NCBI GenBank assembly: GCA_902803355.1
Contig: CADCPP010000165.1
Span: 1-12,498 of the forward strand
Reading direction: 5' to 3'
DNA from: an uncultured Lachnospiraceae bacterium
Lineage (GTDB): Bacteria; Bacillota; Clostridia; Lachnospirales; Lachnospiraceae
DNA: 12,498 nt
The notes under the pieces were generated by a model that did not search any database, was not told where the DNA came from, and worked only from the letters and a program-made list of their open reading frames with translations. The position numbers and the translations under genes are program-made. Below are positions 1 through 6,750 of this stretch, one piece after another (the first letter of the stretch is position 1; every line of letters starts with the position of its first letter).

Positions 1-1039
1 CATCCACGATCGTGTTTACGGCGTTTGCTTGATGGCTGCTTTCCATGGCGGCGATATAAGGCGAAGGATCGGCATGGAGCGCACGGACCTCGCGTACGAG
101 AGAGTCAGGCGTCAGATCCTCCTGCAGCAGCACACGGCTGTAGCCGTGCTTTTCAAACGATTCCGCATTCAGGATCTGGTCGCCGCGGGAGGCGGCAGTT
201 CCGAGCGGGATCAGCAGGTTCGGCTTTTTCAGGGAAACAAATTCAAAGATGGCGTTTGCTCCCGCGCGGGAAACGATCAGATCCGCTGCCGCGAAAAGAT
301 CCGGAAGCTCTTTGTTGATATATTCAAACTGGCGGTAGCCGTCCGCCTGAACGCTTTCATTTCCTTTGCCCTTGCCGACAAGATGAACGATGTGGAAATC
401 CTTAAGCAGCTCCGGCAGCGCCTTCCAGACGGCTTCGTTGACCGATGCGGCACCGAGGCTCCCGCCAACGATCATTAACAGCGGCTTGTCATCTGAAAAA
501 CCAAGGAAGTCCAGTCCGGCCTGCCTGCTGCCGTGAAATAATTCCGTGCGGACAGGGCAGCCGCTCACGGCAGACTTTCCTTCCGGCAGATACTGCAGCG
601 TTTCCGGAAAGTTGCAGAGGATGCGGTCCGCGAAATTAAAGCACATTTTGTTGGCAAGGCCCGGTGTCAGATCGGCCTCGTGGATGATGCAGGGAATGCG
701 CAGACGGTGCGCGGCCCAGACGACAGGGGCACCTACATAGCCGCCTTTGGAAAAGACGGCCGCCGGCGCGATCTTCTTAAGTGCCTGACGGGCTTCTCCC
801 ACGCCTTTGATGACCCGGCCGGGATCGGTCAGGTTCTGCAGGCTGAAATAACGGCGCAGCTTCCCGGTGGAGATGCCGGTGTAAGGAAGGCCTGCGCCTT
901 CCGCCAGTGTCTTTTCAATTCCCTCATAGGAACCGATATAATGAATGTCATATCCGCGCTTCTTCAGCTCGGGGACAAGAGCCAGGTTCGGCGTTACATG
1001 GCCGGCGCTTCCGCCGCCGGTAAGGATGATTGTCGGCAT
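1..1039 (-). CDS. murG: MurG, lipid II synthase (UDP-GlcNAc transferase), C-terminus cut off by window edge
   Basis: This peripheral membrane GT28 glycosyltransferase moves GlcNAc from UDP-GlcNAc to undecaprenyl-pyrophosphoryl-MurNAc-pentapeptide (lipid I), giving lipid II, the last cytoplasmic step of peptidoglycan precursor synthesis. 346 codons are present, and MurG proteins are usually about 355-360 residues, so only the tail is missing. Visible motifs are the N-terminal glycine loop GGGSAGH (residues 8-14), SKGGYVGAP (97-105), HEAD (120-123), the second-domain loop GGSLGA (192-197), a sugar-nucleotide region around SRAGANAIFE (257-266), and SRGDQILNA (284-292). The start ATG at 1039 is preceded by AAAGGG with about 7 bases of spacing. 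The GGGSAGHVTPN form and the IHYIGSYEGIE stretch match the clostridial MurG subtype. The gene stands apart from mraY or ftsW on this side, next to a divergent permease. Base 1 is a leftover partial codon. Confidence 0.95.
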   Translation of the reverse strand, partial: MPTIILTGGGSAGHVTPNLALVPELKKRGYDIHYIGSYEGIEKTLAEGAGLPYTGISTGKLRRYFSLQNLTDPGRVIKGVGEARQALKKIAPAAVFSKGGYVGAPVVWAAHRLRIPCIIHEADLTPGLANKMCFNFADRILCNFPETLQYLPEGKSAVSGCPVRTELFHGSRQAGLDFLGFSDDKPLLMIVGGSLGAASVNEAVWKALPELLKDFHIVHLVGKGKGNESVQADGYRQFEYINKELPDLFAAADLIVSRAGANAIFEFVSLKKPNLLIPLGTAASRGDQILNAESFEKHGYSRVLLQEDLTPDSLVREVRALHADPSPYIAAMESSHQANAVNTIVD

Positions 1040-1083
1040 AAAATACCCTTTCTGCAAGGCACCGCATCTTCGGCACCTGCGCC

Positions 1084-1092
1084 ATCATAGCA
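1084..1092 (-). promoter_or_regulatory. Probable murG promoter, extended -10 element
   Basis: On the minus strand the sequence reads TGC-TATGAT, an extended -10 hexamer (TGn plus TATGAT) about 45 bases upstream of the murG start. No good -35 hexamer lies 17-18 bases further upstream, which fits an extended -10 promoter. A T-rich pyrimidine tract, on this strand, lies beyond it. The call rests on sequence alone. Confidence 0.5.
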
Positions 1093-1161
1093 CATTTTCC
1101 CCGCTTCGTACAGAGAAGAAAAAGAAAGAAAAACGGAAAAAAGAGGGCGCAAAGGTTCTTC

Positions 1162-1190
1162 TTGCCTCGGCAGAAGAAAATGATTATAAT
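1162..1190 (+). promoter_or_regulatory. Sigma-A promoter for the AEC permease gene
   Basis: TTGCCT (1162-1167) and TATAAT (1185-1190) are separated by 17 bases, close to the vegetative consensus. Transcription would start near 1197, about 27 bases before the ATG. A purine, A-rich tract (roughly 1112-1147, broken by one C) lies just upstream and could act as an UP element or bent DNA. Confidence 0.75.
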
Positions 1191-1223
1191 GAGAGCATCA
1201 ATTTTACAGAAAGCTGCCCGGAT

Positions 1224-2168
1224 ATGCTGACGAATCTTCTGATCGCGATACGCTGTATAGGACCGCTCCTGATCTGCCTGCTTGTCGGGGTCCTGGTCAG
1301 ACGAAGCGGCATTCTTTCTGATGAGGTGATCCGGCAGCTCAACCGCTTCGTTTTTACCTTCCTGTTCCCGCAGCACCTGTTTCTGACGGTGTACAACGCG
1401 GACTTTTCGGAGACCTTTTCCCTTCCGCTGATCCTCTTTCAGGTCGGTATCGTCAGTCTGTACTGCTTCGGCAGCGTGATCTTGCTTAGCCGGATGAAGC
1501 TGGAGAAGCGCCTGATCGCCATGCTGAACCAGAATGCGTACCGGAGCAATCTGAATATCATCTCGCTGCCCTTGTCAGAGGCCCTGCTGGGGCCTTCGGG
1601 GCTGGCGTCCATGGGGATCATCTCGGCCGTTCTGACGCCGCTCTACAATTTATACGCGGTCATCGTGCTGGAATCTCATACGGACGGCGGAAAGAAGAGC
1701 AAAGGCGAGCTTATTCTGGAGATCATCAAAAACCCGATGATCATCGGCGCCGCAGCAGGCTTTGCGGCGCATCTTCTGCCGTTTAAGCTGCCGGGGACCG
1801 TGACATCGGCGATCTCTTCCATGGGCAAAACCGGGACCACGCTGGCCCTCATCCTTCTTGGCGCGTCACTGCGGATCGGAAGCCTTCGCAAAAACAGAAA
1901 ACAGCTGATCATCGGGAACGTCTGGAGGCTGATCGCTGCGCCGCTTCTGGGTCTCTTGCTGGCGCTTGCCCTTGGCTTTGCGGGAAGCGAGCTTGCGATC
2001 ATCGTTCTGGCGCTGGGCGCGCCTACGGCCTCGGTAAGCTTTACCATGTGCCAGGTCTATGACTGCGAGCCGGAGCTTGCGGCGGAAATGGTGGCGACCA
2101 CATCGATGCTGTGCTGCCTGAGCTTATTCCTCTGGATCTTCCTGCTGAAGCAGCTGGGGATCGTATAA
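1224..2168 (+). CDS. AEC-family permease (auxin efflux carrier-like transporter)
   Basis: This 314-residue, very hydrophobic protein has about ten probable transmembrane segments and is an inner-membrane secondary transporter. It belongs to the auxin efflux carrier (AEC) family, whose bacterial members export or import small carboxylates such as malate or malonate; the substrate here cannot be told. Family signs are QNAYRSNLNIISLPLSEALLG in the middle, a charged cytoplasmic loop after the first helical bundle (TDGGKKSKGE), and the C-terminal bundle with GAPTASVSFTMCQVYDCEPELAAE. The frame is open back to 945, but the first ATG consistent with the family N-terminus and with the promoter at 1162-1190 is 1224. 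Its ribosome site is poor, with only GAAAGC upstream, so initiation may be weak. It is transcribed alone and is divergent from murG. Confidence 0.88.
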   Translation: MLTNLLIAIRCIGPLLICLLVGVLVRRSGILSDEVIRQLNRFVFTFLFPQHLFLTVYNADFSETFSLPLILFQVGIVSLYCFGSVILLSRMKLEKRLIAMLNQNAYRSNLNIISLPLSEALLGPSGLASMGIISAVLTPLYNLYAVIVLESHTDGGKKSKGELILEIIKNPMIIGAAAGFAAHLLPFKLPGTVTSAISSMGKTGTTLALILLGASLRIGSLRKNRKQLIIGNVWRLIAAPLLGLLLALALGFAGSELAIIVLALGAPTASVSFTMCQVYDCEPELAAEMVATTSMLCCLSLFLWIFLLKQLGIV

Positions 2169-2200
2169 CGCGCGGTAAAAAGTTTTCTGGTAATAAAAAG

Positions 2201-2225
2201 CGGGCAGCACGGAAAGTCCTGCCCG
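2201..2225 (-). terminator. Rho-independent terminator of the oxidoreductase operon
   Basis: The inverted repeat CGGGCAG / CTGCCCG (2201-2207 and 2219-2225) has an 11-base loop. Read on the minus strand the stem is followed at once by CTTTTTATTA, a proper T-tract, 16 bases past the stop of the 212-residue gene. On the plus strand it is followed only by AATCATTTTG, so termination of the permease transcript there would be weaker. Confidence 0.8.
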
Positions 2226-2240
2226 AATCATTTTGCGGCC

Positions 2241-2879
2241 TTACGACCACTTGTCGGCGGAAGCCGGGATGCGGATGTCCATCAGCAGACCCTGGAAGGA
2301 CCAGATGAACCATTCGCCGGTGGACGGCTTTCTGCGCAGCTGGACCTGGCGGGGATTGTCCGCGCCGCCGCTCGGGATGTAGAGATAGACGTAATTGTCG
2401 ATCTCGCGGGCGTTCGGATATTCCCAGATCTCCACGGTATACGGCAGGGTTGGCGCATAGTCATTTGACGTGGACGCGCCCTTGAAATACGAACGGAGCA
2501 TGTACTCGTTGCCCACGATCTTCTCGTCCATGCGCTGCAGGTCGATGATCGCCACGTTTTCCGGTCCGTTCAGCTCGTCCAGCATTTCTCTGCCGTCTCC
2601 CGGTGCGTTCGTGTAGCGCAGGAGAGCGGCCACGGTAAAGGCGGCCACGGCAAATTCATTTTTGGGATCATAGGCCGGCATCGCCTTCATCTCTTCCACA
2701 TTCTGGGGAAGGGTGCGGAAGGTCACGCTCTTTTTCCTGATAGACGCCTTGCGCTTTGCGCCGCTCACCAGGCTGTCGATGCCGGTGCTGATGCCGCTGG
2801 ACACTTTGTTGATGCCGGTAGTGACCGCGTTCTGCGCCGTACTGCCGAGCTTTTGAAGCAGAGTATCTAAAATCGACAT
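2241..2879 (-). CDS. Uncharacterised 212-residue protein coupled to the iron-sulfur flavoprotein
   Basis: The function is unknown. Residues 1-50 are Gly/Ser/Ala-rich, amphipathic and basic towards the end (TGINKVSSGISTGIDSLVSG, then AKRKASIRKK), with no signal peptide or membrane helix. The rest looks like one globular domain, from VTFRTLPQNVEEMKAMP near residue 52 to the tail WFIWSFQGLLMDIRIP. From memory it resembles a family of uncharacterised Firmicutes proteins with an SGGAD-P-R-V-LRRK then W-F-W-DIR-P pattern, perhaps Pfam DUF6935; that name is unverified. The frame is open further upstream, but ATG 2879 is chosen because it follows AGGGAG with 9 bases of spacing. That ribosome site lies inside the end of the upstream gene, whose stop is 4 bases away, so translation is probably coupled. 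The gene ends just before the terminator and closes the operon. No cysteine is present, so it is unlikely to carry its own iron-sulfur cluster. Confidence 0.8.
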   Translation of the reverse strand: MSILDTLLQKLGSTAQNAVTTGINKVSSGISTGIDSLVSGAKRKASIRKKSVTFRTLPQNVEEMKAMPAYDPKNEFAVAAFTVAALLRYTNAPGDGREMLDELNGPENVAIIDLQRMDEKIVGNEYMLRSYFKGASTSNDYAPTLPYTVEIWEYPNAREIDNYVYLYIPSGGADNPRQVQLRRKPSTGEWFIWSFQGLLMDIRIPASADKWS

Positions 2880-2883
2880 ATCA

Positions 2884-5811
2884 TCAGTCTCCCTGATACA
2901 TATCCTTGCTGTATTTGGCGAATTCCTCCGGATGCACCATGTTGCCGGTGAACGGATGAGTCTTCGCAAATTCCTTGTGGGATGCGTTGTAGGCTTTGCG
3001 TTTTTCGCGCATGAGCTTGGCTTCGGGCGAGCCGGAATTCAGCGCGATCTTGACGGCACGCTTAAGCTGATAGCCCAGCAGGCCGCCGATCTTGTCTTCG
3101 CCGCGCCGCATGTTGGTCATTTCCGGATGATCGCGGTGCAGGTGGATGGCGTCAAATTCGCAGCGGGTGGTGCAGATGCCGCAGCCGATGCACTTGTTCG
3201 GGTCGACCACGGAGGCGCCGCAGCCAAGGCATCTGGCCGTTTCGATCTTCACCTGCTCCTCGGTCAGGGTCCCGTGGATGTCGCGGAACTGATCTTCGGA
3301 GGCACCGTTTTCCGCTTCCTGGCGGCCGGCATGGTCGTAATCCGGGAAGCTGATGTCGTCTTTATCCAGCGGCTTGAAGACGCGGCGGTCACGGCCGATG
3401 GTCGGATGCGCCTTGGGCTGCACGTGACGGTGCAGGAACTCGGCGGCCTCATGTCCTGCGGCGATGGCGTCGATCACGAACTTCGGGCCGGTATAGACGT
3501 CGCCGCCCACGAAGATATCCGGATCCTCGGTCTGGTAGGTGAGCTTGTACGCGACCGGATAATTGCCGTGCCAGAAGGTGACCTTGCTGCCTTCCAGCAG
3601 TTTGCCCCATTCGATGGCCTGGCCGATGGCGAAGACGATCTGATCGCATTCGACGGTCATGGTCACATTCTCATCATAGAGCGGGCTGAAGCGGCCGGTC
3701 TCGGGATCGATGGTGCGCAGGCACTTCTTCAGCACGATGCCGCAGACGCGCTCGGCGTTGTCCACCAGAACTTCCTTCGGGCCCCAGCTGTTGATCACCT
3801 TGATCCCGGCTTCCAGCGTCTCTTCCACTTCGGATTTCGAAGCAGGCATCTCTTCGCGGGATTCCAGCGAGATCATGGACACTTCGCTTGCCCCGCGGCG
3901 CTTTGCGGTGCCCGCGCAGTCAACGGCCACGTTGCCGCCGCCGATGACGACCACCTTGCCCTCGATGGGCGGGTGACCGTTCTCCATGGAATCACGCAGG
4001 AAGTGGACGGCGAAATCAGTGCCGTCTGCCGTATCGTTTGGCACGCCGGGAAGTCTGCCGCCCTGGCAGCCGATCGCCACATAGAAGGCCTTGTAGCCCT
4101 GCTCCTTCAGCTGAGCGATCGTCACATCCTTGCCAACTTCCACGCCGCATTTGATCTCGGCGCCCAGCTGTCTGATCACGTCGATCTCCGCGTCGATCAC
4201 GTCCTTTTCCAGCTTGTAGGACGGGATGCCGTAGGTCATCATGCCGCCCGGACGGAAGTTCCGCTCAAAGACGGTGGGCTTGTAGCCGAGCAGGCAGAGA
4301 TAGAAGGCGGCGGACAGGCCCGCGGGGCCGGCGCCGATGATGGCGATCTTCTCGTCAAATTTACCGTAGGTGGACGGCACGACCTTTTCGGGGATATAGC
4401 GGTTCTCCGCCTTGATCTCCAGATCCGCCACGAATTTCTTCACGGCATCGATGGAGACCGGGTTGTCGATATTGCCGCGGGTGCAGGCTTCTTCGCAGCG
4501 CTTGTTGCAGATACGTCCGCAGACGGCCGGGAAGGGATTTTCCTTCTTGATGAGGCCGAGCGCTTCGGTGTAGAGGCCTTCATGGGCCTTCTTCAGATAG
4601 GCCTGGACCGGGACGTGGGCAGGGCAGGCCGCCTTGCACGGCGAGGAACCGGTCTCGTAGGAGTTGCTCATGCGGGCGGTATCGCGGTAGGTCTCATCCC
4701 ACGCGTATTTGCCCCATCTGATCTTATCCGGCAGAATGGCCTGCGGATAGGTCTGCTTCGAGCCGTCCTTCTTGCAGAGCTTCTGGCCGAGCTTCACGGC
4801 GCCGGCGGGGCAGGACTGCACGCACAGGCCGCAGGCTGCGCATTTTTCCGGCTCCACCTTGGCGGTGTAAGCGCTGCGGGAGAGGTGAGGCGTGTTGAAG
4901 AGCAGGCTCGTACGCAGGGCGTTGCAGATCTTCACGTCGCAGTTGCAGATATCGAAGATGTGGTCCGCGCCGTCGATATTGGTGATCTGATGCACGAAGC
5001 CGTTCTTTTCGGCCAGCTGCAGGATCTCCAGGGCGCGTTCCGTGGTGATGTAATGGGCGCGGCCGGTCTCTACGGTGTAGTCCGCCATATCGCCCAGCTG
5101 GATGCACCAGTCATCCGGATCATCGGCGCAGCCATCGCCCGTATAGGCACGCGAGGCGCGGCAAGAGCAGATGCCCGCGGAAATATGGCCTTCATACTTT
5201 TTCAGCCAGTAGGAGACATGCTCAAGGTCCACGCTGCCGCGTTCCGCCTCAATGGCCTTTTCCACCGGGATGACGTGCATGCCGATGCCGTTGCCGCCCG
5301 GAGGGACCATCTGAGTGATGCCGGCAAGCGGTACGAAGGTCATGCGCTCAAAGAAGGAGGCCACCGACGGATTTTTCGCGATGCGGTCCTTCGAGGAGTT
5401 GAACAGCTCCGCGGAGCCGGGCACGAAGAAGGAGATGCGGTAGCGCTTGATCTTCGGGGCATTCGGGATGGGCGCGGTATGGCTGTAGTTGTCGCCGTAG
5501 TCGTACTCGATGATGCCGATGACGGACATCTCGTCGATCAGTTCCTTGAGGCGCGCCGGCTCGAAATCCTTGTTCATGGACACGAGTTCTTCAAAGGAAT
5601 AGAACTTGCGGAGCTTCATGCGGTTCGCGATCTTCACATGCTCGGGAGAAAGGACCTCCTTTAAGCCCCAGTATTCGGGATCTTCGGCCTTCACACCGCC
5701 GATCATGTGTTTTGCGACGTCAGTGATCTTCTTGGCGAGCTTGGCATATTCCTGATCGAAATTTGCTTCGCCCTGGTACTTGGAAATAACATGTTTGCTT
5801 TGTTCGGGCAT
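2884..5811 (-). CDS. Large multi-cluster Fe-S / FAD / NAD(P) oxidoreductase with GltD-like core
   Basis: This is a 975-residue cytoplasmic redox protein made of several modules. Residues 1-210 have no recognised motif. Residues 215-296 carry a cysteine pattern CSC-R (215, 217), C228, C236, CNC (289, 291) and C296, a probable metal or Fe-S site. Next is a complete ferredoxin motif C324-x2-C327-x2-C330-x3-C334-P. Residues 392-443 match the N-terminal Fe-S domain of the glutamate synthase small subunit (C392, C396, C431, C435, C439, C443). An FAD loop GAGPAGLSAA (493-502), an NAD(P) loop VIGGGNVAVD (622-631) and the closing FAD motif IFVGGDVYTGP (766-776) follow. The C-terminus has C861-x2-C864 and a second ferredoxin motif C874-x2-C877-x2-C880-x3-C884. 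It probably passes electrons between NAD(P)H and ferredoxin or another acceptor. No glutamate synthase large subunit is nearby, so it should not be called GltD. Start ATG 5811 follows GGAAGGAG. It heads a two-gene operon. Confidence 0.88.
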   Translation of the reverse strand: MPEQSKHVISKYQGEANFDQEYAKLAKKITDVAKHMIGGVKAEDPEYWGLKEVLSPEHVKIANRMKLRKFYSFEELVSMNKDFEPARLKELIDEMSVIGIIEYDYGDNYSHTAPIPNAPKIKRYRISFFVPGSAELFNSSKDRIAKNPSVASFFERMTFVPLAGITQMVPPGGNGIGMHVIPVEKAIEAERGSVDLEHVSYWLKKYEGHISAGICSCRASRAYTGDGCADDPDDWCIQLGDMADYTVETGRAHYITTERALEILQLAEKNGFVHQITNIDGADHIFDICNCDVKICNALRTSLLFNTPHLSRSAYTAKVEPEKCAACGLCVQSCPAGAVKLGQKLCKKDGSKQTYPQAILPDKIRWGKYAWDETYRDTARMSNSYETGSSPCKAACPAHVPVQAYLKKAHEGLYTEALGLIKKENPFPAVCGRICNKRCEEACTRGNIDNPVSIDAVKKFVADLEIKAENRYIPEKVVPSTYGKFDEKIAIIGAGPAGLSAAFYLCLLGYKPTVFERNFRPGGMMTYGIPSYKLEKDVIDAEIDVIRQLGAEIKCGVEVGKDVTIAQLKEQGYKAFYVAIGCQGGRLPGVPNDTADGTDFAVHFLRDSMENGHPPIEGKVVVIGGGNVAVDCAGTAKRRGASEVSMISLESREEMPASKSEVEETLEAGIKVINSWGPKEVLVDNAERVCGIVLKKCLRTIDPETGRFSPLYDENVTMTVECDQIVFAIGQAIEWGKLLEGSKVTFWHGNYPVAYKLTYQTEDPDIFVGGDVYTGPKFVIDAIAAGHEAAEFLHRHVQPKAHPTIGRDRRVFKPLDKDDISFPDYDHAGRQEAENGASEDQFRDIHGTLTEEQVKIETARCLGCGASVVDPNKCIGCGICTTRCEFDAIHLHRDHPEMTNMRRGEDKIGGLLGYQLKRAVKIALNSGSPEAKLMREKRKAYNASHKEFAKTHPFTGNMVHPEEFAKYSKDMYQGD

Positions 5812-5853
5812 CTGGGTACTCCTTCCCTTAATAAAGCGCGGACGCCGGTCTTA

Positions 5854-5886
5854 GGTGACCTTCCTCGCGGCGGAACCGCCTTCACC
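5854..5886 (-). promoter_or_regulatory. Structured 5' leader of the oxidoreductase operon
   Basis: The predicted transcript has about 130 untranslated bases. Within them GGTGA and TCACC (5882-5886 and 5854-5858 in plus coordinates) can pair, enclosing a tight inner hairpin GGCGG/CCGCC (5869-5880). No T-tract follows, so this is not a terminator. It matches no riboswitch class I recognise. It could influence translation or RNA stability, or be incidental in GC-rich DNA. Confidence 0.3.
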
Positions 5887-5921
5887 TTGCATGCATAAGT
5901 ATTATTCAGATTCGTTTATGG

Positions 5922-5931
5922 AAAACGTTTT
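5922..5931. promoter_or_regulatory. CG-centred palindrome just downstream of the oxidoreductase start point
   Basis: AAAACGTTTT is a perfect 10-base palindrome about 11-20 bases downstream of the predicted minus-strand transcription start, where a bound protein would block elongation. CG-centred palindromes are typical of LacI-family operators. It fits a CcpA cre consensus poorly (three mismatches in my alignment). No LacI-type gene is in the window. Confidence 0.3.
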
Positions 5932-5948
5932 TCTTATACTAATAAGTT

Positions 5949-5977
5949 ATCATAACAGAATCCCGGAAAAATTACAA
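5949..5977 (-). promoter_or_regulatory. Sigma-A promoter of the oxidoreductase operon
   Basis: On the minus strand TTGTAA (5972-5977) and TATGAT (5949-5954) are spaced by 17 bases, and the -10 is preceded by TGT, giving an extended -10. Transcription would start near 5942. The promoter is about 56 bases from the divergent tetR promoter. Confidence 0.75.
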
Positions 5978-6032
5978 TGAAAAGAAGAAGGGAATCTGCC
6001 GCCTGCGCCGTATTTTCTGCCAGACAATAGAC

Positions 6033-6061
6033 TTGACAATAAGTGAATGTTCGTTTATTAT
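6033..6061 (+). promoter_or_regulatory. Sigma-A promoter of tetR (and probably lon)
   Basis: TTGACA (6033-6038, full consensus) and TATTAT (6056-6061) are spaced by 17 bases. Transcription would start near 6068, about 60 bases before the regulator start codon. The whole spacer lies within the palindrome described at 6038-6059, so the promoter is probably repressible. Confidence 0.8.
6038..6059. promoter_or_regulatory. Candidate TetR operator overlapping the tetR promoter
   Basis: Two 10-base half-sites, AATAAGTGAA and TTCGTTTATT, flank a 2-base centre; 8 of 10 positions are complementary. The palindrome fills the -35 to -10 spacer of the tetR promoter, a classic autorepression position. A 9-base piece of the right half-site, TTCGTTTAT, recurs exactly at 5911-5919, downstream of the divergent promoter. 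Confidence 0.55.
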
Positions 6062-6127
6062 TGACCTACAGGGCAAAATCCTTTGCCTTGCAGAGGATCC
6101 GACAGGAAATGCCGGGGAGGTTATGTG

Positions 6128-6685
6128 ATGCGTCTTAAGGATGAGGATAAGCAGCGGAGGATCAAGGAGGCCATGGTCAGCCTGATCCTGCAGGAGGGGA
6201 TAAACGGTGCCTCGGTGGCAAAGATCGCCAGCAGGGCGCAGGTCTCGCCGGCCACCATTTATATCTACTATGACAGCAAGGAAGCCATGCTGGGCGAAGT
6301 GTTCCGCGAGTATGCGCACAGACCCTACCGCTATCTGGCGGAGCGCGTGCGGCCGGAGATGAACGGCAGCGAACTGATCGATGCGCTGGTGCGCGGCTGC
6401 TATGAATACAGCGCGGCGCATGAGGATGTTTTCAGCTTTGTGGAGCAGTGCTCCAGGTGCCCGTCTCTTGCGGAGACGGTCTGCGAAAAGGACTGCGGCT
6501 GCGATATCCTGGATGTGATCCATGAGTATCAGCGGCGCGGGGAGCTGCGGCGAATGAGCGACTGGACCTTTGCTTCGCTGCTCTTTGCCCCGGTGAGATT
6601 CCTGGCCATGAACCGCAGTTCGGTATGCGCGGAAGAAAACGCGCTGGAAGAGCTGATCGAGACGCTGCAGGGGCTGCTGAGATAG
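6128..6685 (+). CDS. TetR-family transcriptional regulator with a cysteine cluster
   Basis: A 185-residue DNA-binding repressor. The N-terminal helix-turn-helix spans roughly residues 26-48 (GASVAKIASRAQVSPATIYIYY), followed by the usual DSKEAMLGEVF. The C-terminal ligand and dimer domain is divergent. It holds C108-x2-C111-x7-C119-x3-C123-x-C125 plus C91 and C167, unusual for the family, whose members mostly have few cysteines. The start at 6128 is chosen because GGGGAGG lies 7 bases upstream; an in-frame ATG at 6083 has no ribosome site and would add 15 residues not typical of the family. It is divergent from the iron-sulfur oxidoreductase operon and 65 bases upstream of lon, with no obvious promoter between, so co-transcription with lon is likely. 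The ligand is unknown; redox or metal sensing through the cysteines is inference. It ends in TAG. Confidence 0.85.
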   Translation: MRLKDEDKQRRIKEAMVSLILQEGINGASVAKIASRAQVSPATIYIYYDSKEAMLGEVFREYAHRPYRYLAERVRPEMNGSELIDALVRGCYEYSAAHEDVFSFVEQCSRCPSLAETVCEKDCGCDILDVIHEYQRRGELRRMSDWTFASLLFAPVRFLAMNRSSVCAEENALEELIETLQGLLR

Positions 6686-6731
6686 GTCTCCCGTGTTGAG
6701 AGAGGCGATGCAGAGGAGCGCGCCGGAGACC
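6685..6731 (+). repeat. Inverted repeat in the tetR-lon gap
   Basis: GGTCTCC (6685-6691) and GGAGACC (6725-6731) are perfect 7-base complements separated by 33 bases. Together they span the gap from the tetR stop to just before the lon ribosome site. There is no T-tract, so it is not a standard terminator. It could be a weak RNA stem affecting lon expression, or chance. Confidence 0.3.
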
Positions 6732-6750
6732 AGCAATAAAAGGAGGAAAT

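Noticed and set aside
1112..1147. Purine-rich tract as a distinct repeat or element
   Set aside because: It is a simple A/G-rich stretch without regular period; at most an UP element or bent DNA for the permease promoter.
945..1223. N-terminal extension of the AEC permease
   Set aside because: The extension overlaps the divergent murG gene and both promoters, is basic and low complexity, and is not found in the family; transcription would start after it.
2880..2969. Longer start for the 212-residue protein at 2969
   Set aside because: It would overlap the end of the oxidoreductase gene by about 86 bases and lacks a good ribosome site, whereas ATG 2879 has AGGGAG at 9 bases.
2932..5664. A 910-codon open frame on the plus strand opposite the oxidoreductase
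   Set aside because: It is antisense to a gene with clear cofactor motifs, its translation is rich in Ala, His, Asp and Gly without domain motifs, and GC-rich codon bias often leaves such antisense frames open.
5854..5886. T-box riboswitch (the leader has AGGCGGTTCCGCCGCG, loosely like the T-box AGGGTGGNACCGCG)
   Set aside because: The tRNA-binding TGGN bulge is missing, there is no terminator before the gene, and the product is not an aminoacyl-tRNA synthetase or amino acid gene.
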